NCBI RefSeq assembly: GCF_026914265.1
Contig: NC_069136.1
Span: forward strand, 22,008,051-22,072,050
Direction of reading: 5' to 3'
DNA length: 64,000 nt
DNA from: Mya arenaria
Taxonomy: Eukaryota; Mollusca; Bivalvia; Myida; Myidae
Shown one piece after another: positions 56,601-64,000 of the stretch. Made by a program: the position numbers and the translations under genes. A model generated the notes under the pieces. The model worked only from the letters and a program-made list of their open reading frames with translations, searched no databases and was not told where the DNA came from. Position 1 is the stretch's first letter; every line of letters begins with the position of its first letter.

Positions 56601-57765
56601 AAAACTCCTGACTGTCTACGTGAAATGAGCAAGCCTGAAGATATGAGGCTTGTAAAATATATTTGGCTTTGTCCTGTAAAAGTTCCAGTTCTAGAGCCAT
56701 CACTTCACTTCAAATGAGTACATCACAACATTTGTTCATATATTTGCATAACAGTTTGAAAAAAATGTTGCCAATATAAAATCTGTGAATGGGTCCATCT
56801 AAATGAATCACCATATGCTCTGAGCTCTCCTCAAGGGAGCATAGTTGCTGTACGAGGACAAGACACCGCTGTGACGTCTCCAACATGAGCTGTATGTCCA
56901 CATTTGATTCCTTCTTGCCTTCTTGCAGTACTCGATCAAAACTGAAATGTGTATTTATTTATTTTTTGTTATTCCAATCTGACATGTAATCTTTAAGTAG
57001 TATGTCTTATCTTTACTCTATGTCTGTAATTTTAATGCCAGAATAATTCATGAGAGGCTATGAAAAGATTCTCTCTGTTTACTTGTCTATCAACAGTTGT
57101 GGATAACCCTTCATGAATGGCCTCCCTTGAACTACATGTATAGAAATACCAACTCTTTCAAACATACTTTAGTTCTGTTTGACATATTTAGAATCTCTAA
57201 TTGGGACATGCTCATGGTTTGCAAAACGCACTTTTTAAAGATTTTCATAAATATGAAATAAAGTGTTTTATATCATCAGGAGTGTTAAAACTAAGATACT
57301 GACAGCTGGAATAATTCAACAAATGTTGATTTATGTTCAAATATTGTCTTTGAAGTCTACAATTTCCAAAAAAATGCTAATGCAATTCTGCAGAAGGCTG
57401 TAATGTGACCACAGTGGCTTGATGACAAAGGCTCATTAAAGTGATAATAAATCGGTTCAACTAGCCAAAATTGTCACTTTAATGAGCCTTTGTCATCAAG
57501 CCACTGTGAATGTGACTGGATGATTAACATTATCACATGATGCTTTCAAGGTATTAAATAAATGTTAAAATATTCAACTTGCATTTGCTCCCACTAAAAC
57601 CAGAATGGTTTTTTAAAACTTTAATTAATTGTTGTTGTTTTTCTGCAATTTTGGTACCAAAGAGGAAAACTAATATTTGGTCCAAAATCAGGAGTCCCTC
57701 TAAAAGCTTTTAGTGGGTTAACATATGTTTTTATTATGAAAGCCATGCTTACCATGATTTGGCTT
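47682..57765 (-). CDS. VPS4-like: VPS4-family AAA ATPase, divergent paralog; first coding exon not found
   Basis: Expected role by family: ATP-driven disassembly of ESCRT-III on endosomal or plasma membrane. Exons in gene order: 57753-57765, 56812-56941, 55973-56096, 55387-55623, 53235-53388, 52476-52598, 51582-51737, 50144-50334, 48999-49075, 47682-47807. Frame holds at every join, giving 443 codons, close to the usual 435-445 of VPS4. The first three exons give a MIT-like helical N-terminus ([12 protein letters not shown] ... VLVQQL ... [11 protein letters not shown]). After a charged linker come [16 protein letters not shown], Walker A GPPGTGKS, pore loop [12 protein letters not shown], Walker B IFIDEID, sensor 1 [10 protein letters not shown] and [13 protein letters not shown]. 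The beta-domain region has [11 protein letters not shown] and the end [20 protein letters not shown] matches the VPS4 C-terminal helix. Pore-loop Lys is Ser and the first of three finger-region Arg is Leu. Katanin, spastin and fidgetin are less likely because of the beta domain and C-terminus. Confidence 0.88.
50440..51000. repeat. Degenerate tandem repeat in VPS4-like intron
   Basis: Irregular units of about 45-60 bp combining GTGACCTTGACCTATA, ACCCATTGTCTGAC and AATATACAATGATCA recur about ten times between 50440 and 51000. Non-coding. It shares the GACCTTG word with the arrays at 46.8 and 45 kb but is otherwise distinct. Confidence 0.65.
54110..54375. repeat. Two-unit tandem repeat, 139-bp spacing
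   Basis: CAATCCCATGAAAGGTCTCC, ATAAACTCTT and TATACCAAGTTGGGTCAAGA occur twice (from about 54121 and 54260), followed by GCCGCCCGGCCGCC. It resembles the cores of the pearl-like elements in layout and may be a remnant of one. Located in the VPS4-like intron. Confidence 0.6.
54749..54923. mobile_element. Miniature element family B, copy 3 (~175 bp)
   Basis: Starts TTAAAGCTGTACTCTCACAG and ends CAATCAGTGGGAGCGCAGCT followed by TTAAA. Shortest of the three copies; the shared block near the left end is ATTGACAGTTTTGAC. Confidence 0.7.
55065..55125. repeat. (CA)n-rich microsatellite
   Basis: Interrupted CA-dinucleotide tract with AACA variants in the VPS4-like intron between the linker exon and the Walker A exon. 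Confidence 0.85.
55700..55996 (-). repeat. Four tandem copies of an exon end with its 5' splice site
   Basis: On the minus strand the 3' end of the MIT-like exon (ACTGACAGCCAAGATTGACC to GATCATG/GTAAGC) is repeated four times. GTAAG donors start at 55972, 55887, 55803 and 55719, so spacings are 85, 84 and 84 bases. Copies encode variants of [17 protein letters not shown]. The first donor leaves phase 1, which the next exon (55623) requires; the others leave phase 0, and reading through the first donor meets an in-frame TGA. They therefore look like decoy or poison donors. Confidence 0.85.
57410..57508. mobile_element. hAT-type MITE, 99 bp, perfect 35-bp inverted repeats
   Basis: Arms 57410-57444 and 57474-57508 are exact reverse complements (outer end CACAGTGGCTTGATGACAAA) around a 29-base loop. 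The flanks 57402-57409 and 57509-57516 are the identical octamer AATGTGAC, an 8-bp target duplication, the hallmark of hAT insertion. Perfect arms and perfect duplication indicate a recent insertion in the VPS4-like intron. Confidence 0.92.
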
Positions 57766-58689
57766 CTGGAAAGAAAAAAAAACATGGTAAATATCAGCAA
57801 TATCAGGAAATTGGGCTACAATATATTTATATATTTAATTTTAAACTTCAGAACCACGAAATATTTTGTTGTCCTTTTTTGGCAGTTTTTGTAGTAAAAA
57901 GGCAACATTACAGTACCAGTATGTCATAGATGGCTCAGATTTTTTATGTATCAATATGACAAATAACCATTTTACCTTTTAATAATGAATCAAATGACAT
58001 GCTGTCAGAATTTAAACAAATTATAACAAAATATATTAGATATTTCTTAAATTTCCCGGTGCTAAACTTACTGACACCAAGCTAGCAGCCAATAACAGCA
58101 GCCAATAAGTACAGCAGCCAATAAGGGACTTAGCAGCCAATAAGTACTTTTACCACGAAACACGAAATGTGAAAGGAATCTACTATTTTCCAGCAGCCAA
58201 TAAGAACACCTGCCACACAACAACAATGTTTCAATGAAAATATCATTAACGCAAATGGTTTATATAAATAAAACACGATGAAACATAATGAAAAAGAACC
58301 AGTAAGAACAAAAGTAAACCATAAAATGAATATGTATTACAGTACTCAGTAGAGGCTACCCGCGGCTAAATATAGTATCCGGGATAACCAGCTAATATGT
58401 TGATAACACATGGGGGAATAATTTAAATTGGATTTATTTTTGGCCCCAGATAACATAAACATTTAAAATATTACATCAGCTTTTTAGAATATTATTACTG
58501 GCACAGTTTACCCCCATTACCCCAATAAATACTGTACTTTATAATATTTGGTATTTGGTTTTTAATCCGAAACACCCGCTATATTAAGTAAAAATATTTA
58601 TAATTTGAATAGCCTTCTCGTAAAATATGGTATCAAAATATTTAACCAACGTTCTTCAATCGTTTTACTATGAGTTGCATTCTGGTTGT

Positions 58690-59000
58690 TTAGTCAGTAT
58701 TTATATAAGAGCAATGCGATTGTTTACCCTCGCAATCAAGTAAAATCCTGTCCGCGAGCACGGTTTAATCTACTTCTTCTATTCTATTTGTACCACAAAT
58801 ACCTAAACATCTCGGTTTTGCCGAATTACGGCGATTTGCCGCGTGCATTTATACGGAATTTAGTCGTACGCAGTAACAGCAGTAACAGCAGATGATTGCG
58901 GTGATGACGCGCACCACCGCGCTGGCTGCCGTGGAATATATCGTTGCGATATTCCGCGATGACGCATTCTCCCCCGCGGTGGCAACGCGTTTTTTGAAAG
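58690..59000. promoter_or_regulatory. CpG-rich palindromic region, possible VPS4-like promoter
   Basis: CpG density rises sharply from about 58730 to 58990. It contains GATGACGCGC and GATGACGCAT (CRE/ATF-like), inverted words CCACCGCG / CGCGGTGG and the palindrome-like GAATATATCGTTGCGATATT. It lies about 1 kb upstream of the first recognised VPS4-like exon and just outside the satellite, so it could be that gene's promoter and first exon. Confidence 0.35.
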
Positions 59001-59189
59001 AAAAAATCCCGCTTTGTTGATAGTGTAATTATCTAAGATTAATGCTGATCAAATAAAGACTCCAGAAGACAGGGTAAGCATACGACGCAGACCCTTTAAA
59101 AAGACTATTCCCTGTACTCATTTAATAAGCGTAGTACTGGGGCTAGGAAGATCATATGTATCCTCCAAGACGGGGTCAGTGCATGGCAA

Positions 59190-62100
59190 AGAAATTAAGG
59201 AAATTGAGTTGTTAGTACGACAGCAAGATGCCGCACCTAAATCCTCGGGACCCCTTGTTACGACCAGAAGGAGGCAATTTGACGCTTGAATAAATTGACC
59301 CCAACCTCTTGGGCCCTTTTGATTGAGTTAAACAAACACATTAAACTACTTTGGGTTGATGGTACGACCAAAAAGGAGGCGATGTAACGCCATAAGACAG
59401 GTAACTGGCATAGAATGGACATCTGGGCTATCACCTAGCAGTGCCGCATGACTTCCATCTTAGATTCAGCCTAAACACAATTAACTTAAACGTAAGGGAA
59501 ACTCATATTTGGTTAAAACAAGCACATTGACCTACTTTGGGTTGCTAATACGACCAGAAGGAGGCGATGTGACGCCCCATGACCGGATACAGACATGAAG
59601 GGGACATAGAGGGCTATCACCTAGCACCGCCCAATAACTTCCATCTTGGGGTGAGCTTGACCAAAATCGACCCCCAACGTCCAGGACCCCCTATTTGGGT
59701 AAAACAAGCACACTGACCTACTTTGGGTTGCTGGAACGACCAGAAGGAGGCGATGTGACGCCCTAAGACCGGGTACTGGCATGTAGGGGACATCCAGGAC
59801 TACCCATTAGCACCGCCCAATAACTTCCATCTTGGGGTGAGCTTGGCAAAAATCGACCCCAACGTCCAGGACCCCCTATTTGGGTAAAACAAGCACACTG
59901 ACCTACTTTGGGTTGCTGGAACGACCAGAAGGAGGCGATGTGACGCCCCAAGACCGGGTACTGGCATGAAGGGGACATCTAGGGCTATCACCTAGCACCG
60001 CTCAATAACTTTCATCTTGGGGTGAGTTTCACCAAAATCGACCCCCAACGTCCATGACCCCCTATTTGGGTAAAGCAAGCACACTGAACTACTGTAGGTT
60101 GCTGGAACGACCAGAAGGAGGCGATGTGACGCCCCAAGACAGGGTACTGACATGAAGGGGACATCCAGGGCTATCACCTAGAACCGCTCAATAACTTCCA
60201 TCTTGGGGTGAGCTTGACCAAAATCGACCCCCAACGTCCAGGACCCCCTATTTGGGTAAAACACGCACACTGACTGACTTTGTGTTGCTGGAACGACCAG
60301 AAGGAGGCGATGTGACGCCCCAAGACCGGGTACTGACATGAAGAGAACATCCAGGACTATCACCTAGCACTGCTCAATAACTTCCATCTTGGGGTGAGTT
60401 TGACCAAAATCGACCCCCAACGTCCAGGACCCCCTATTTGGGTAAAACAAGCACACTGAACTACTGTGGGTTGCTGAAACGACCAGAAGGAGGCGATGTG
60501 ACGCACCCAGACCGGGTACTGACATGAAGGGGACATCTAGGGCTATCACCTAGCACCGCTCAATAACTTCCATCTTGGGGTGAGCTTGACCAAAATCAAT
60601 CCCCAACGTCCAGGACCCCCCTTATTGGGTAAAACAAGCACACTGAACTACTGTAGGTTGCTGGAACGACCAGAAGGAGACGATGTGACGCCCCAAGACC
60701 GGGTACTGACATGAAGGGGACATCCAGGGCTATCACCTAGCACCGCTCAATAACTTCCATCTTGGGGTGAGCTTGACCAAAATCGACCCCCAAAGTCCAG
60801 GACCCCATATTTGGGTAAAACAAGCACACTGAACTACTTTGGGTTGCTGTTACGACCAGAAGGAGGCGATGTGACGCCCCAAGACCGGGTACTGGCATGA
60901 AGGGGACATCTAGGGCTATCACCTAGCACCGCTCAATAACTTTCATCTTGGGGTGAGCTTGACCAAAATCGACCCCCAACGTCCAGGACCCCCTAATTGG
61001 GTAAAACAAGCACACTGACCTACTTTGGGTTGCTGGAACGACCAGAAGAAGGCGATGTGACGCCATAAGACCGGGTACTGGCATGTAGGGGACATCCAGG
61101 ACTATCACCTAGCATAGCCCAATAACTTCCATCTTGGGGTGAGCTTGGCAAAAATCGACCGGAACGTCCAGGGCCCCCTATTTGGGTAAAACAAGCACAC
61201 TGAACTGCTGTAGGTTGCTGGAACGACCAGAAGGAGGCGATGTGACGCCCCAAGACCGGGTACTGACATGAAGGGGACATCCAGGGCTATCACCTAGCAC
61301 CGCTCAATAACTTCCATCTTGGGGTGAGCTTGACCAAAATCGACCTCCAACGTCCAGGACCCCCTATTTGGGTAAAACAAGCACACTGACCTACTTTGGG
61401 TTGCTGGAACGACAAGAAGGAGGCGATGTGACGCCCCAAGACCGGGTTCTGACATGAAGGGAACATCCAGGACTATCACCTAGCACCGCTCAATAACTTC
61501 CATCTTGGGGTGAGCTTGGCAAAAATCGACCCCAACGTCCAGGGCCCCCTATTTGGGTAAAACAAGCACACTGAACTACTGTAGGTTGCTGGAACGACCA
61601 GAAGGAGGCGATGTGACGCCCCAAGACCGGGTACTGACATGAAGGGGACATCCAGGGCTATCACCTAGCACCGCTCAATAACTTCCATCTTGGGGTGAGC
61701 TTGACCAAAATCGACCCCCAACGTCCAGGACCCCCTATTTGGGTAAAACAAGCACACTGACCTACTTTGGGTTGCTGGAACGACCAGAAGGAGGCGATGT
61801 GACGCCCCAAGACCGGGTTCTGACATGAAGGGAACATCCAGGACTATCACCTAGCACCGCTCAATAACTTCCATCTTGGCTTGAGCTTAACCAAAATCGA
61901 CCCCCAACGTCCAGGACCCCCTATTTGGATAAAACAAGCACACTAACCTACTTTGGGTTGCTGGAACGACCAGAAGGAGACGATGTGACGCCCCAAGACC
62001 GGGTACTGACATGAAGGGGACATCCAGGGCTATCACCTAGAACCGCTCAATAACTTCCATCTTGGGGTGAGCTTGACCAAAATCGACCCCCAACGTTCAG

Positions 62101-64000
62101 GACCCCCTATTTGGGTAAAACACGCACACTGACTGACTTTGTGTTGCTGGAACGACCAGAAGGAGGCGATGTGACGCCCCAAGACCGGGTACTGACATGA
62201 AGAGAACATCCAGGACTATCACCTAGCACTGCTCAATAACTTCCATCTTGGGGTGAGTTTGACCAAAATCGACCCCCAACGTCCAGGACCCCCTATTTGG
62301 GTAAAACAAGCACACTGAACTACTGTGGGTTGCTGAAACGACCAGAAGGAGGCGATGTGACGCACCCAGACCGGGCACTGACATGAAGGGGACATCTAGG
62401 GCTATCACCTAGCACCGCTCAATAGCTTCCATCTTGGGGTGAGCTTGACCAAAATCAATCCCCAACGTCCAGGACCCCCCTTATTGGGTAAAACAAGCAC
62501 ACTGAACTACTGTAGGTTGCTGGAACGACCAGAAGGAGACGATGTGACGCCCCAAGACCGGGTACTGACATGAAGGGGACATCCAGGGCTATCACCTAGC
62601 ACCGCTCAATAACTTCCATCTTGGGGTGAGCTTGACCAAAATCGACCCCCAAAGTCCAGGACCCCATATTTGGGTAAAACAAGCACACTGAACTACTTTG
62701 GGTTGCTGGAACGACCAGAAGGAGGCGATGTGACGCCCTAAGACCGGGTACTGACATGAAGGGGACATCCAGGACTATTACCTAGCACTCTCAATAACTT
62801 CCATCTTGGGGTGAGTTTGACCAAAATTGACCCCCAACGTCCAGGACCCCCTATTTGGGTAAAACAAGCACATGGACCTACTTTGGGTGGCTGTTACGAC
62901 CAGAAGGAGGCGATGTGACGCCCCAAGACCGGGTACTGGCATGAAGGGGACATCTAGGGCTATCACCTAGCACCGCTCAATAACTTTCATCTTGGCGTGA
63001 GCTTGACCAAAATCGACCCCCAACGTCCAGGACCCCCTAATTGGGTAAAACAAGCACACTGACCTACTTTGGGTTGCTGGAACGACCAGAAGAAGGCGAT
63101 GTGACGCCATAAGACCGGGTACTGGCATGTAGGGGACATCCAGGACTATCACCTAGCATAGCCCAATAACTTCCATCTTGGGGTGAGCTTGGCAAAAATC
63201 GACCGGAACGTCCAGGGCCCCCTATTTGGGTAAAACAAGCACACTGAACTACTGTAGGTTGCTGGAACGACCAGAAGGAGGCGATGTGACGCCCCAAGAC
63301 CGGGTACTGACATGAAGGGGACATCCAGGGCTATCACCTAGCACCGCTCAATAACTTCCATCTTGGGGTGAGCTTGACCAAAATCGACCCCCAACGTCCA
63401 GGACCCCCTATTTGGGTAAAACAAGCACACTGACCTACTTTGGGTTGCTGGAACGACAAGAAGGAGGCGATGTGACGCCCCAAGACCGGGTTCTGACATG
63501 AAGGGAACATCCAGGACTATCACCTAGCACCGCTCAATAACTTCCATCTTGGGGTGAGCTTGGCAAAAATCGACCCCAACGTCCAGGGCCCCCTATTTGG
63601 GTAAAACAAGCACACTGAACTACTGTAGGTTGCTGGAACGACCAGAAGGAGGCGATGTGACGCCCCAAGACCGGGTACTGACATGAAGGGGACATCCAGG
63701 GCTATCACCTAGCACCGCTCAATAACTTCCATCTTGGGGTGAGCTTGACCAAAATCGACCCCCAACGTCCAGGACCCCCTATTTGGGTAAAACAAGCACA
63801 CTGACCTACTTTGGGTTGCTGGAACGACCAGAAGGAGGCGATGTGACGCCCCAAGACCGGGTTCTGACATGAAGGGAACATCCAGGACTATCACCTAGCA
63901 CCGCTCAATAACTTCCATCTTGGCTTGAGCTTAACCAAAATCGACCCCCAACGTCCAGGACCCCCTATTTGGATAAAACAAGCACACTAACCTACTTTGG
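59190..64000. repeat. ~186-bp satellite array with higher-order structure
   Basis: About 26 head-to-tail monomers, running past the window end. Landmarks in each are CAATAACTTCCATCTTGGGG, CAACGTCCAGGACCCCCTAT, GGGTAAAACAAGCACACTGA and CGACCAGAAGGAGGCGATGT. Monomer length is 185-187 bp. The first two or three copies (59190-59560) are strongly diverged, marking the array edge. Variant-bearing monomers recur in order: 60178-62036 (ten monomers, about 1859 bp) is repeated from 62037, with one extra monomer near 62778 that raises the later offset to 2044 bp. Open frames of about 61 codons on the minus strand exist only because 186 is divisible by three. Confidence 0.95.

Noticed and set aside
58790..58830. 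ATGTTTAG/GTATTT as first coding exon of the VPS4-like gene (minus strand)
   Set aside because: It would end in phase 2, whereas the 13-nt exon needs phase 1; left unassigned.
59763..63894. Series of 61-62-codon minus-strand reading frames in the satellite
   Set aside because: They recur once per monomer because the monomer is 62 codons long; each ends at the same stop and carries indels typical of satellite drift, so no gene is called.

Overview
The window is a piece of an animal nuclear genome. It holds four intron-rich protein genes with GT-AG introns, sparse coding sequence in AT-rich DNA, several families of miniature inverted-repeat elements, tRNA-derived SINEs, minisatellites and a large satellite array. 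The repeats (a SINE with a tRNA-like head, microsatellite-plus-tandem-core elements resembling the 'pearl' elements of oysters and mussels) and a non-insect gustatory-receptor-like gene point to a mollusc, most likely a bivalve. That assignment is inference. Genes were assembled by hand from splice sites and phase-consistent joins.

Layout. (1) 267-7485, + strand: 3' part of an ionotropic glutamate receptor gene; ten exons carry part of the N-terminal region, S1, M1, pore loop, M3, S2 and M4. (2) 7.5-14.2 kb: intergenic, AT-rich, with foldback elements and a SINE. (3) 14278-19377, - strand: complete cyclin B3 coding sequence (nine coding exons, 419 aa), with a probable 5' untranslated exon and cell-cycle type promoter near 23.2-23.4 kb; the long 5' intron contains a large foldback element. 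(4) 23.5-30.1 kb: no convincing gene; a 28-bp minisatellite at 27.2-27.9 kb and two miniature elements. (5) 30130-43131, + strand: 534-aa seven-transmembrane protein of the gustatory-receptor-like type, eleven coding exons, introns full of minisatellites, SINE and MITE copies, polyadenylation signal at 44567. (6) 44.6-47.3 kb: two large tandem-core repeats and a degenerate repeat. (7) 47682-57765, - strand: VPS4-family AAA ATPase, ten exons recognised, first coding exon not found. (8) 58.7-59.0 kb: CpG-rich, palindromic stretch that may be its promoter. (9) 59.2 kb to the window end: about 26 monomers of a ~186-bp satellite arranged in a higher-order repeat of 10-11 monomers.

The genes have unrelated roles (ligand-gated channel, mitotic cyclin, putative chemoreceptor, ESCRT-type ATPase); nothing suggests an operon or a joint pathway. 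The most unusual shared observation is that three of the four genes carry local tandem duplications of the 3' end of one exon, running into the adjacent intron: the pore-loop exon of the glutamate receptor (4.6-5.1 kb), an exon of the 7TM gene (38.53-38.84 kb) and an exon of the VPS4-like gene (55.7-56.0 kb). In the last two the 5' splice site is copied as well; in the VPS4-like gene it is present four times at 84-85 bp spacing, and only the first copy keeps the downstream frame.
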